Part shown: piece after piece, positions 15,113 through 23,637 of the stretch | Numbering within the stretch: the stretch's first letter is position 1 | Layout of the letters: every line of letters begins with the position of its first letter | Assembly: GCF_009647605.1 (NCBI RefSeq) | Contig: NZ_WJIF01000002.1 | Span: 496,001 to 560,000, forward strand | Length of the DNA stretch: 64,000 nt | Reading direction: 5' to 3' | Origin: Agromyces agglutinans | GTDB taxonomy: Bacteria > Actinomycetota > Actinomycetes > Actinomycetales > Microbacteriaceae | The notes under the pieces: model-generated | What the model was told of the DNA's origin: nothing | What the model saw: the letters and a program-made list of their open reading frames with translations, nothing else | Database searches by the model: none | Translations under genes and position numbers: made by a program

Positions 15113-18100
15113 ATGTCCCTGCTTGCCAAGCTCAGCATGAAGAACCGCGCCCTCATCGCGCTCGTCACGATCGTGGTCGCGATCTTCGGGGGCATCTCGC
15201 TCACGAGCCTCAAGCAGGAACTGGCTCCCTCGATCGAGTTCCCGCAGTTGATGATCGTCACCAGCTACCCGGGGGCATCGCCCGACATCGTCAACGCGGA
15301 TGTCTCGACCCCCATCGAAACCTCCATCCAAGGCATCACCGGGCTCGAGTCGACGTCGACGACGAGCTCCACCGGTCTCTCGCGCGTGACCGCGAGCTTC
15401 ACCTACGGCACCGACCTCGCGTTCGCCGAGCAGAAGCTGCTGTCGTCGGTCAATCGCGTCCAGGGCCAGTTGCCCGACGACGTCGAGCCGCAGGTCGTGG
15501 CGTTCAGCCTCGACGACTTCCCGGTGATCTCGATCGCCGTCACCGGTGCCGACGACCTGACGACCCTCTCCGACGAGATCAGCCGCACCACGCTCGGCGA
15601 GATCGAGGACATCGACGGCGTGCGCGAGGCCTCCCTCGTCGGCGACGTGGGCCAGCGCGTCACGATCACGCCCGACCCCGCGAAGCTCGCGTCGTTCAGC
15701 CTGAGCCAGCAGGCGATCCGCGACGCGCTGCAGCAGAACGGCGTGCTCGTGCCCGCCGGCACCGTCACCGAGGGCGACACCACCTTCGCCGTGCAGACCG
15801 GCGCGCGCCTCGGCAGCGTCGAGGACCTCGCCGCCCTGCCGCTCGTCGGCGCGACCCAGCCGCAGGCGCCGGGCGCCGAGGCGGGTGCGGATGCCGGCGC
15901 AGACGCGGGTACGGATGCCGGCGCAGACGCGGGTGCGGATGCCGGCGCAGGCGCGGGTGCGGATGCCGGCGCAGGCGCGGGTACGGATGCCGGCGCAGGC
16001 GCGGATGCCGCCGCTGGCGCGACCGCCCTGCCCGGCGCCGCGGCGCAGGCCGCCGCCGTTCCGGCAGCGGCGACCATCGCCGACGTGGCATCCGTCGAGC
16101 TCACCGAGAACCCGGTGACCAGCATCTCGCGCGTCGACGGCGAGCCCGCGCTGACGATCTCGGTCACCAAGCTGCCCGCCGCGAACACGGTCGAGGTCTC
16201 GAACGCGGTCATCGCCCTGCTGCCCGACCTCGAGTCCTCGCTCGACACCACCAACCCCGGGGCATCCTTCACCGTCGTCTTCGACCAGGCGCCCTACATC
16301 GAGCAGTCGATCGAGGCGCTCGCGACCGAGGGCCTGCTCGGCCTCGTGTTCGCGGTGATCATCATCCTGATCTTCCTGCTCTCGGTGCGGGCGACGCTCG
16401 TCACCGCGATCTCGATCCCGACCTCGGTGCTGATCACGTTCATCGGCCTGCAGGTCGCCGACTACACGCTCAACATCCTGACGCTCGGCGCGCTCACGAT
16501 CGCGATCGGCCGCGTGGTCGACGACTCGATCGTCGTCATCGAGAACATCAAGCGCCACCTCGTCGTCGGCGTCGACAAGGCCTCGACCATCGTGCACGCG
16601 GTGCGCGAGGTGGCCGGCGCGATCACGGCGTCGACCATCACGACGGTCGCGGTGTTCCTGCCGATCGCGCTCGTCGAGGGCGTCACCGGCGAGCTCTTCC
16701 GGCCGTTCTCGCTGACGGTCACGATCGCGCTGCTCGCGTCGCTGCTGGTCGCGCTCACGATCGTGCCGGTGCTCGCGTACTGGTTCCTCAAGCCCGCGAA
16801 GCCGCACAAGCACGACGAGCAGGCGGCCGCCGCGGCGTTCGTCGACGAGGAGGCCCCCGCGACCGGCGCCGACGAGCTCGAGCACCCGTCGCGCCTCCAG
16901 CGCGGCTACCTGCCGATCATCGAGTGGACGCTGAAGCACGGCGTCGTCACGCTCGTCGTCGCGGTGCTGATCCTCGGCGGCACGCTCGCGCTCACGCCGT
17001 TCATGAAGACGAACTTCCTCGGCTCCTCGGGCCAGAACACCTTCCAGGTCACGCAGGAGCTGCCGGTCGGCACGAGCCTCGACGCCCTCGACGAGGCGTC
17101 GACCTCGGTCGAGCAGGTGCTGCTCGACACCGAGGGCATCGAGACGGTGCAGACCTCGATCGGCTCGGGCGGCGGCCTCGCGTCGATCCTCGGCGGCGCG
17201 AGCGCGACGGTGACGTACTCGGTCACCACCGACGAGGGCGCCGACCAGGACGCGCTGCAGGCGGAGGTCCGCGACGAGCTCGACGGCATCGACGACGCCG
17301 GCGAGATCACGCTCGCCGCCTCGAGCGGGTTCGGCGCGTCCAGCGACATCGAGGTCGACATCACGGCCTCGAACGCCGAAGATCTGCAGACGGCGACCGA
17401 CGCCGTCGTCGACGAGCTCGACGGCATCGACTCGCTCGCCCAGGTCTCCTCGAACCTCGACGAGGGCCGCCCCTACGTCGCGGTCGAGGTGAACCGCACG
17501 GATGCCGCGGCCGCCGGCTACTCGGAGGTCGCGCTCGGCGCCGTCGTGTCGGCCGCGATGCAGCCGCAGACCGCCGGTTCGATCGTGATCGACGAGCAGA
17601 CGCTGACGATCTACCTCGCGACCGCCAACCCGCCGACCACGGTCGAGGAACTCCAGGCGCTCGAGATCCCGACCGCGACGGGCCTCGTGCGCCTCGACAC
17701 GCTCGCAACGGTCGAGGAGGTCGACGGGCCCGCGACGGTCACGACCGTACAGGGCCTGCGCAGCTCGACCGTCGCGGCGACGCCGTCGGGCGACGACCTG
17801 GGCACGGCGAGTGCGGCCGTGCAGGTCGCCGTCGACGAGGTCGACCTGCCCGCCGGCACCTCGGCGTCGATCGGCGGCGTCACGGCCGACCAGTCGGAGT
17901 CGTTCGGCCAGCTCGGCCTCGCGCTGCTGGCCGCGATCCTCATCGTCTACATCGTGATGGTCGCCACGTTCCGCTCGCTGCTGCAGCCGCTGCTGCTGCT
18001 CGTCTCGGTGCCGTTCGCCGCGACCGGCGCCATCGCGCTGCAGGTCGCGACCGGCATCCCGCTGGGCGTCGCGTCGCTGGTCGGCGTGCTGATGCTGGTC

Positions 18101-18691
18101 GGCATCGTGGTGACGAACGCGATCGTGCTCGTCGACCTCGTGAACCAATACCGCGATCGGGGCATGACCGTGCGCGAGGCGCTGCTGCACGGCGCATCCC
18201 GCCGTCTGCGGCCGATCCTGATGACCGCGCTCGCGACGATCTTCGCGCTGCTGCCGATGGCGCTGGGCATCACCGGCCACTCGGGCTTCATCTCGCAGCC
18301 GCTCGCGCTCGTCGTCATCGGCGGCCTGCTGTCGTCGACGCTGCTCACGCTCGTCGTGCTGCCGGTGCTGTACGACCTCGTCGAGGGCGGCCGCGAGCGG
18401 CGCAAGGCGAAGAAGGCCGAGCAGGCGGCCGGGGCCGAGCCGGGTGAGCCCGTCGCGGTGGCGCAGCCGGTCGGGGCTGCCGCCGTGCCGGCGGCCGGAG
18501 CTGCGGCGGCGGCGCCGGCCGAGGACGCGGCGACGCCGGCTGAACCGGCGGCGACCCCCGACGAGCAGGCTCCGGCGGCGGATGCTGCCGCGGCGCCGGC
18601 CGAGCCGGCCCCGTCGGCTGATGCTGCGGCGACGCCGCGTGACGCCGACAGCACGGATGCCGCGTCGACGGATCCGGAGGACCGTCCATGA
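15113..18691 (+). CDS. Efflux RND transporter permease subunit
   Basis: 1192 residues, against about 1040 for typical AcrB/MdtB-type proteins. It starts with the usual short cytoplasmic segment and first helix (NRALIALVTIVVAIFGGISL). It contains the proton-relay helix (LGALTIAIGRVVDDSIVVIENI) and two sets of six spans. Extra length comes from an Ala/Gly/Asp-rich insert (residues 257-302) in the first periplasmic-type domain and an Ala/Pro-rich tail of about 85 residues. No adaptor or outer-membrane partner gene is nearby. The last codon overlaps the following HMA gene (ATGA), hinting at metal or copper export, but the substrate is unknown. Confidence 0.9.
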   Translation: MSLLAKLSMKNRALIALVTIVVAIFGGISLTSLKQELAPSIEFPQLMIVTSYPGASPDIVNADVSTPIETSIQGITGLESTSTTSSTGLSRVTASFTYGTDLAFAEQKLLSSVNRVQGQLPDDVEPQVVAFSLDDFPVISIAVTGADDLTTLSDEISRTTLGEIEDIDGVREASLVGDVGQRVTITPDPAKLASFSLSQQAIRDALQQNGVLVPAGTVTEGDTTFAVQTGARLGSVEDLAALPLVGATQPQAPGAEAGADAGADAGTDAGADAGADAGAGAGADAGAGAGTDAGAGADAAAGATALPGAAAQAAAVPAAATIADVASVELTENPVTSISRVDGEPALTISVTKLPAANTVEVSNAVIALLPDLESSLDTTNPGASFTVVFDQAPYIEQSIEALATEGLLGLVFAVIIILIFLLSVRATLVTAISIPTSVLITFIGLQVADYTLNILTLGALTIAIGRVVDDSIVVIENIKRHLVVGVDKASTIVHAVREVAGAITASTITTVAVFLPIALVEGVTGELFRPFSLTVTIALLASLLVALTIVPVLAYWFLKPAKPHKHDEQAAAAAFVDEEAPATGADELEHPSRLQRGYLPIIEWTLKHGVVTLVVAVLILGGTLALTPFMKTNFLGSSGQNTFQVTQELPVGTSLDALDEASTSVEQVLLDTEGIETVQTSIGSGGGLASILGGASATVTYSVTTDEGADQDALQAEVRDELDGIDDAGEITLAASSGFGASSDIEVDITASNAEDLQTATDAVVDELDGIDSLAQVSSNLDEGRPYVAVEVNRTDAAAAGYSEVALGAVVSAAMQPQTAGSIVIDEQTLTIYLATANPPTTVEELQALEIPTATGLVRLDTLATVEEVDGPATVTTVQGLRSSTVAATPSGDDLGTASAAVQVAVDEVDLPAGTSASIGGVTADQSESFGQLGLALLAAILIVYIVMVATFRSLLQPLLLLVSVPFAATGAIALQVATGIPLGVASLVGVLMLVGIVVTNAIVLVDLVNQYRDRGMTVREALLHGASRRLRPILMTALATIFALLPMALGITGHSGFISQPLALVVIGGLLSSTLLTLVVLPVLYDLVEGGRERRKAKKAEQAAGAEPGEPVAVAQPVGAAAVPAAGAAAAAPAEDAATPAEPAATPDEQAPAADAAAAPAEPAPSADAAATPRDADSTDAASTDPEDRP
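15882..16020 (+). repeat. Short tandem repeats coding for the Ala/Gly/Asp insert of the RND protein
   Basis: Units of 18-36 bp built from GCGGATGCCGGCGCAGACGC variants repeat in frame, giving (A-D-A-G) and (A-G-A-G) peptides. The related transporters lack such an insert; it is probably a flexible loop produced by slippage. Confidence 0.85.
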
Positions 18692-19080
18692 CGATCGCAC
18701 CCGACGGGAGATTCGACCTCGGCCTGACGGGCCTCGGCGGCGGCTCGAGCGCCGCCGGCGGCCAGGCCGGCGGCTGCTGCGGCGGGGGAGGCGCCTGCTC
18801 GTGCGGTGGCGGCCATGCCGCCGGCGGCGCGCGGGCTCGTGTGCTCGCGCAGCTGCCCGATCGCGTCGTCGCCGAGTACGACGTGACCGGGCTGACCTGC
18901 CAGAACTGCGTGGATCACGTGACCGACGCGTTCGTCGCGCTCGACGGGGTCCAGACCGTCGACGTGTGGCTCGTCGACGGCGGCGTCTCCACGGTCAGGG
19001 TCGCGAGCGACGAGCTCCTCGACGGCGCGGCCGTCGCAGCCGCGGCCGAGGCGGCCGGTTACACCGTCGAAGCGGGCTGA
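18688..19080 (+). CDS. HMA (heavy-metal-associated) domain protein with Cys-rich N-terminus
   Basis: 130 residues. Residues 20-48 are Gly/Cys/His-rich (CCGGGGACSCGGGH), a possible second metal site. Residues 60-130 are an HMA fold with GLTCQNCVDHV (CxxC) and the closing strand AAEAAGYTVEA. HMA proteins carry Cu(I) to P-type ATPases or sensors. It overlaps the RND gene by ATGA and ends that operon. Confidence 0.9.
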   Translation: MTIAPDGRFDLGLTGLGGGSSAAGGQAGGCCGGGGACSCGGGHAAGGARARVLAQLPDRVVAEYDVTGLTCQNCVDHVTDAFVALDGVQTVDVWLVDGGVSTVRVASDELLDGAAVAAAAEAAGYTVEAG

Positions 19081-19081
19081 C

Positions 19082-19119
19082 CGGGCGGTCGACCGACGAT
19101 CGGGCGGTCGACCAACGAT
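19082..19119. repeat. 19-bp tandem duplication
   Basis: CGGGCGGTCGACCGACGAT and its near-copy (one mismatch) lie head to tail just after the HMA gene. No role is apparent. Confidence 0.8.
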
Positions 19120-19163
19120 CGGGCCGAGGTCGGTCGGGATCGGTCGTCGGTCAGGGGGCGATC

Positions 19164-19179
19164 GTGGGCCGGCGCCCAC
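19164..19179 (+). terminator. Hairpin ending the RND-HMA operon
   Basis: GTGGGC-CGGC-GCCCAC, a perfect 6-bp stem in the gap before the next copper promoter. No T-tract. Confidence 0.45.
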
Positions 19180-19209
19180 TCCCTGCCCGAGCTTCGCGGC
19201 TCGACGTGG

Positions 19210-19226
19210 ATACCCCACTGGGGTAT
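19210..19226. promoter_or_regulatory. CsoR-type copper operator before the second HMA gene
   Basis: ATACCCC-ACT-GGGGTAT is a perfect 7-3-7 inverted repeat, the form bound by the Cu(I)-responsive repressor CsoR. It is followed by TATAGTAC, which can serve as a -10 region, and lies 36 bp before the ATG. No csoR gene is in the window. Confidence 0.8.
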
Positions 19227-19261
19227 AGTACAGACGAAGACGCGAACGAAGGGACTGCGCC

Positions 19262-19600
19262 ATGACCACCACACCCGCCGATGCCCGACTGCTGCCGATG
19301 GCCGAGGAGGCGAGCGAGGCATCCTGCTCGTGCTGCGCGATCCCGCCCGCCGCGTCGGAGTCCCCCGCCGAGGCATCCGACGCGATCATCGCCGAATTCG
19401 CCGTCGCGGGCATGACGTGCGGCAACTGCGTCGCGCATGTCACGGCCGACGTCTCCGCGCTCGAAGGCGTGCGGTCGGTCGAGGTCGACCTCGTCACCGG
19501 CGGGGTCTCGACCGTGCGTGTCGCGAGCGAAGCGCCCCTCGACGTCGATGCCGTCGCGGCGGCGGTCGCCGAGGCCGGATACCGGGTGGTCGAAGGATGA
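19262..19600 (+). CDS. Copper chaperone-like HMA domain protein (CopZ-like)
   Basis: 112 residues. An N-terminal segment with SCSCC (residues 20-24) precedes an HMA domain at residues 40-112 with GMTCGNCVAHV. It is clearly related to the HMA protein encoded 180 bp upstream (both contain VSTVRVASE), so the pair arose by duplication. The CsoR-type box upstream suggests copper induction. It overlaps the DUF305 gene by ATGA. Confidence 0.92.
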   Translation: MTTTPADARLLPMAEEASEASCSCCAIPPAASESPAEASDAIIAEFAVAGMTCGNCVAHVTADVSALEGVRSVEVDLVTGGVSTVRVASEAPLDVDAVAAAVAEAGYRVVEG

Positions 19601-20226
19601 CCGGGCGCCGTCGGGCGCGGCACCTGCCGCTCGCCGGCGTGCTCGGCATCGCGGGGCTCCTCGCCCTGGCCGGCTGCGCGACCGCCGCGGGCGACGCGAC
19701 CGGTTCGGGTGACGGGCACGGCGCGCACGGCGGTGCGAGCGAGCCCGCTGATGCGAGCGACGCGAGCGTCGAGGCATCCGATGCCGACGTGATGTTCGCG
19801 CAGATGATGATCCCGCATCACGAGCAGGCGCTCGAGATGAGCGCGATCGTGCTCGCGAAGCCCGGACTCGACGCCGAGGTCGCGAACCTCGCCGGGCAGA
19901 TCGAGGCGGCCCAGGGGCCCGAGATCGCCCAGCTCGAGGGCTGGCTCGAAGAGTGGGGCGCGCCGCGCGAGATGCCGGAGGGCCATGGGCACGAGATGGA
20001 CGGCATGCTCAGCGCCGAGGATCTCGCCGCGCTCGAGGCGGCCGACTCGGCCGCGGCTTCCACGCGGTTCCTCGAGCAGATGATCGCGCATCACGAGGGT
20101 GCAGTCGCGATGGCCGAGGAGCAGCTCGAGTCGGGCACGCACCAGGGCGCGCTCGAGCTCGCACGGTCGATCGTCGATTCCCAGACGGACGAGATCGAAC
20201 GCATGCGAGGCCTGCTCGAGGGCTGA
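19597..20226 (+). CDS. DUF305 domain lipoprotein
   Basis: 209 residues. The signal peptide ends in the lipobox LAGC (Cys about residue 27), followed by a His/Gly linker. The two DUF305 halves carry MMIPHHEQALEMS and MIAHHEGAVAMA, the paired HH motifs of this ferritin-like four-helix family. DUF305 proteins are frequent in copper-resistance operons; the histidines probably bind metal outside the membrane. Translation is coupled to the HMA gene. Confidence 0.92.
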   Translation: MTGRRRARHLPLAGVLGIAGLLALAGCATAAGDATGSGDGHGAHGGASEPADASDASVEASDADVMFAQMMIPHHEQALEMSAIVLAKPGLDAEVANLAGQIEAAQGPEIAQLEGWLEEWGAPREMPEGHGHEMDGMLSAEDLAALEAADSAAASTRFLEQMIAHHEGAVAMAEEQLESGTHQGALELARSIVDSQTDEIERMRGLLEG

Positions 20227-20231
20227 GGCCC

Positions 20232-20262
20232 AGGTGGCGCGTGCCGTCCGCGCGCGCCACCT
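20232..20262 (+). terminator. Hairpin after the DUF305 gene
   Basis: Perfect 10-bp stem AGGTGGCGCG/CGCGCCACCT with an 11-base loop, 5 bp after the stop, followed by CTCGTT. Confidence 0.7.
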
Positions 20263-20338
20263 CTCGTTCACGGAGAGTTCACCCGCCTGCCCCGGGGTCG
20301 CCACCGCGGCCCCGCTGGCGCGTTCATAGGGTCGAACC

Positions 20339-21091
20339 ATGCCCACCGTCACCGCACCTGTCGCGCAGCGCGTGCGCACCGAGCTCCGGCAGCGCATCGA
20401 GAGCGGCGAGTGGGCGCCGGGCATGTCGTTGCCGAGCGAGGCCGCGCTGTGCCGTGAATTCGGCACGTCGCGCGGGCCGGTACGCCGTGCGCTGTCGGCG
20501 CTGCGGGCCGAGGGCTTCGTCGTCGGCGGGCGAGGCCGCGCGCCCGTCGTGGGCAAGGTCGTGCCCGCGCAGTCGCTCTCGACGTTCCGCTCGTTCACGG
20601 AGTGGGCGCGCGAAGAGGGCAAGACGCCCGGCACGCGCACGCTCGTGCTCGAGCGGCGCCACGCGACCTCGATGATCGCGGGCCTGCTCGAACTCGACGA
20701 GGGCGCCGTGGTCGTCGACCTCGTGCGCGTGCGGATGCTCGACGAGGTCCCGATCATGATCGAGCGGGCGTCGTTCGTGCCCGACGTCGGCCGCTACCTC
20801 TTCGGGTTCGACCCCGACTCCGGCTCGGTCTCGGCCGAGCTCGCCCGGCACGGATCCCCGCTCGTGAGCGCGCGGCACACGATCGACGCCGTCGCGGCGA
20901 ACCGGCTCGACGCAGAGGCGCTCGGCATCGCGGCCGGCGCACCGCTGCTTCGCGAACGACGACTGTCGAAGGATGCCTCGGGCCGGGCCGTCGAGCACGC
21001 CGAGGCCCGGTACCGCTCGGAGTTCGCGACGTTCCGCGTCGACAACCGCGCCGTCGACGGCAGCCCCATCGAGGTGCGCTCGGGCGTCTGA
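20339..21091 (+). CDS. GntR/HutC-family transcriptional regulator with UTRA domain
   Basis: 250 residues. Residues 8-75 are the GntR winged helix (MSLPSEAALCREFGTSRGPVRRALSALR). Residues 95-240 are a UTRA ligand-binding domain (LLELDEGAVVVDLVRVRML). HutC-type regulators sense small metabolites such as sugars or urocanate; its target cannot be seen, since it stands alone between copper genes. A TAGGGT box (20327-20332) 6 nt before the ATG indicates a leaderless message. Confidence 0.9.
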   Translation: MPTVTAPVAQRVRTELRQRIESGEWAPGMSLPSEAALCREFGTSRGPVRRALSALRAEGFVVGGRGRAPVVGKVVPAQSLSTFRSFTEWAREEGKTPGTRTLVLERRHATSMIAGLLELDEGAVVVDLVRVRMLDEVPIMIERASFVPDVGRYLFGFDPDSGSVSAELARHGSPLVSARHTIDAVAANRLDAEALGIAAGAPLLRERRLSKDASGRAVEHAEARYRSEFATFRVDNRAVDGSPIEVRSGV

Positions 21092-21127
21092 GTCCGTGCG
21101 CACTGTTGTCGTGGTCGGCCCTACCCG

Positions 21128-21208
21128 CGCGATTCAGGAAGAACGCGAGGACACGCCGGGTCCGGCATCGGCCGACCCGGCGTGTCGGGCGAAGATTCCT
21201 GAATCGCG
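21128..21208. terminator. Double-stem hairpin between convergent genes
   Basis: Two nested perfect 13-bp inverted repeats: outer CGCGATTCAGGAA (21128-21140) with its complement at 21196-21208, and inner GACACGCCGGGTC (21150-21162) with its complement at 21174-21186. It fills most of the gap between the GntR and P-type ATPase genes. A two-way terminator is likely, but the outer arm could also mark a small mobile or repeated element. Confidence 0.6.
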
Positions 21209-21273
21209 AAGCGGGGGCTGGGCCGGTACCGCGACGGGCGGGCTCGGCGGGGCAACCGCGAAGGGCGGGCTCG

Positions 21274-23490
21274 TCAGCGGGTGCGGGCGAGTACCGCGCG
21301 GGCGGATGACTCGGGCCGCAGGTCGAGCCGGCGCAGCAGCTGCGCGTTGAGCGCCACGATGACGGTCGACAGGCTCATCAGGATCGCGCCGATCGACATC
21401 GGCAGCACGAACCCGATCGGCGCGAGCACGCCGGCCGCGAGCGGCACCGACAGCAGGTTGTATCCGGCCGCCCACCACAGGTTCTGCGTCATCTTGCGGT
21501 AGGTCGCGCGCGAGAGCTCGATCACCGAGAGCACCGACCGCGGGTCGCTCGACGCGAGCACGACCCCGGCCGACGCGATGGCGACGTCGGTGCCCGCGCC
21601 GATCGCGATGCCGACATCGGCCTGCGCGAGCGCGGGGGCGTCGTTCACGCCGTCGCCGACCATCGCCACGGTCCGGCCCTCGCCCTGGAGCTCGCGCACC
21701 TTTGCCGACTTGTCCTCGGGTCGCACACCCGCGTACACGCGATCGATGCCGAGCTCGCCGGCGACCGAGCGCGCGACCGGCTCGGCGTCGCCCGTGATCA
21801 TGACGACCTCGATGCCGAGCGCGTGCAGCGCGTCGACGGCCTCGCGGCTCTCGGGCCGGATCTCGTCGGCGAGCGCGAGCGCACCCGCGAGGTCGCCGTC
21901 GATGACGACGTGCAGCACGGTCGAGCCGGCTTCGGCCCACCGGGCGGATGCCTCGAGCCCGGCGAGTCCCTCGCGTTCGATCAGTGCGGGGCCGCCGACC
22001 TGCACGGTGCGGCCGCCGACCTCTGCGCGCACGCCGATCGCGGCGGATGCCTCGAAGCCGGATGCGGCGGGCACCGCGAGTTCGCGACGTGCCGCCTCGG
22101 CGACGATCGCCTTCGCGAGCGGATGCTCCGAGTCGGCCTCGGCCGCGGCGGCCAGGGCGAGCACCTCGTCGAGGTCGTGCCCGGCGGCCGCCGAGGCATC
22201 CGTCACCGCCGGCTCGCCCTTGGTGAGCGTGCCGGTCTTGTCGAAGAGCGCCGCGCCGACCGTGCGCATCGTCTCGAGCGCGAGGCGGTCGGTCACCAGC
22301 ACGCCGCCGCGCGCGGCGCGCTCGGTCGCGATCTGCACGACGAGCGGGATCGCGAGGCCGAGCGCGTGGGGGCACGCGATCACGAGCACGGTGATGGTGC
22401 GGACCACGGCGTCGTCGGGATCGCCGAGCAGCGTCCACGCGATGGCCGTGAGCGCGGCCGCGCCGAGCGCGAACCAGAACAGCCAGCCGGCCGCGCGGTC
22501 GGCGAGGCGCTGGGCGCGCGACGTGGATGCCTGCGCCTGGGCGACCAGGCGGCGGATGCCCGCGAGCGCGGTGTCGTCGCCGACCGCGTCGACCCGGACC
22601 CGGATCGCGGTGTCGGTCGCGACCGTGCCCGCGACCACGCGGTCGCCGGGACCGCGGCGCACCGGCCTGGATTCGCCGGTGATCATCGACTCGTCGACGT
22701 CGGCGGTGCCCTCGACGACCTCGCCGTCGGCGGGCACTCGGCCTCCGGGGCGCACGATCACGAGGTCGCCGACGACGAGCGCGTCGGGGGCGACCCGTTC
22801 GATCGCGCCGTCGTGGCCGACCCGTTCGGCCTCGTCGGGCAGCAGGGCGGCCAGCGCGTCGAGCGCGCTCGAGGCCTGCATGACCGACTTCATCTCGATC
22901 CAGTGGCCGAGCAGCATGATCACGATGAGCAGCGCCAGCTCCCACCAGAAGTCGAGGTGATGGTCGAGCAGGCCGAGGCTCGCGCCGAGGCTGGCGACGT
23001 ACGCGACCGTGATGGCGAGGCCGATGAGCAGCATCATGCCGGGCGTGCGGGCCTTCAGTTCCGACCAGGCGCCGGTGAGGAACGGTCGGCCGCCCCACAC
23101 GAACATGACCGTGCCGAGCACGGGCGAGATCCACGGGATCACGGCGTTCTCGGGCAGCGTATAGCCCAGGATCGACGCGAACATCGGGCTGAAGGCGACC
23201 GTCGGGATCGCGATGACGAGCATGATCCAGAACAGGCGGCGGTATTGCGCGACATGGTCGCCGTGGCCGGCGTGGCCGGCGTGGCCGGCGTGGCCGGCGG
23301 AGTCGTGGCCCGCGTGCTGGTCATGCCCGACGTGCTGCTCGTGGTCGGCATGCGCCGCGTGCTCGTCGTGGCCGGCATGGTCGTGAGCGGCATGCTCCGC
23401 GTGCTCGTGCTCCGCGTGATCGTGCCCGGCGTGCGCGTCGTGGTGCGCCGCGTGTCCGGTGTGCGCGTCGTGGCCCGTGTGATTCGTCAT
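21274..23490 (-). CDS. Heavy-metal P-type ATPase, CopB-like (P1B-3)
   Basis: 738 residues. The first 80 residues are extremely His-rich (HAEHEHAEHAAHDHAGHDEH and similar) instead of an HMA domain. The membrane motif is CPH (CPHALGLAIPLV, about residue 370), the hallmark of the CopB/P1B-3 branch. The phosphorylation site DKTGTLT is near residue 418 and GDGVNDAPALAQ lies in the hinge. Such pumps export copper or silver. The ATG at 23490 is preceded by GAGGGA. A perfect CsoR-type box lies 24 bp upstream, matching that of the HMA/DUF305 operon. Confidence 0.93.
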   Translation of the reverse strand: MTNHTGHDAHTGHAAHHDAHAGHDHAEHEHAEHAAHDHAGHDEHAAHADHEQHVGHDQHAGHDSAGHAGHAGHAGHGDHVAQYRRLFWIMLVIAIPTVAFSPMFASILGYTLPENAVIPWISPVLGTVMFVWGGRPFLTGAWSELKARTPGMMLLIGLAITVAYVASLGASLGLLDHHLDFWWELALLIVIMLLGHWIEMKSVMQASSALDALAALLPDEAERVGHDGAIERVAPDALVVGDLVIVRPGGRVPADGEVVEGTADVDESMITGESRPVRRGPGDRVVAGTVATDTAIRVRVDAVGDDTALAGIRRLVAQAQASTSRAQRLADRAAGWLFWFALGAAALTAIAWTLLGDPDDAVVRTITVLVIACPHALGLAIPLVVQIATERAARGGVLVTDRLALETMRTVGAALFDKTGTLTKGEPAVTDASAAAGHDLDEVLALAAAAEADSEHPLAKAIVAEAARRELAVPAASGFEASAAIGVRAEVGGRTVQVGGPALIEREGLAGLEASARWAEAGSTVLHVVIDGDLAGALALADEIRPESREAVDALHALGIEVVMITGDAEPVARSVAGELGIDRVYAGVRPEDKSAKVRELQGEGRTVAMVGDGVNDAPALAQADVGIAIGAGTDVAIASAGVVLASSDPRSVLSVIELSRATYRKMTQNLWWAAGYNLLSVPLAAGVLAPIGFVLPMSIGAILMSLSTVIVALNAQLLRRLDLRPESSARAVLARTR

Positions 23491-23513
23491 CTGGTCCCTC
23501 CGTGGCTGAGCTT

Positions 23514-23530
23514 ATACCCCCTAGGGGTAT
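23514..23530. promoter_or_regulatory. CsoR-type copper operator before the P-type ATPase gene
   Basis: ATACCCC-CTA-GGGGTAT, a perfect 7-3-7 inverted repeat with the same arms as the box at 19210-19226. It marks the ATPase as copper-inducible under CsoR. Confidence 0.85.
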
Positions 23531-23637
23531 TACGAAAGGGTCAACCGCGACCTCGTCGGCGGCATTCCCGACCCGAGCGGCTACGCCGGGAGTGAACACC
23601 GCTGCAGCGGCATCCCGCGCGCTGGTTGCATGGCGGC

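Noticed and set aside
14963-18700. A 1245-codon open frame on the minus strand across the RND gene
   Set aside because: It lies antisense to a clear transporter, its product is an Arg/Asp/Gly-rich string without domains, and such frames are expected from third-position GC bias.
21128-21208. Small mobile element (MITE)
   Set aside because: No target-site duplication is visible and no second copy occurs in the window; a terminator explains most of it.
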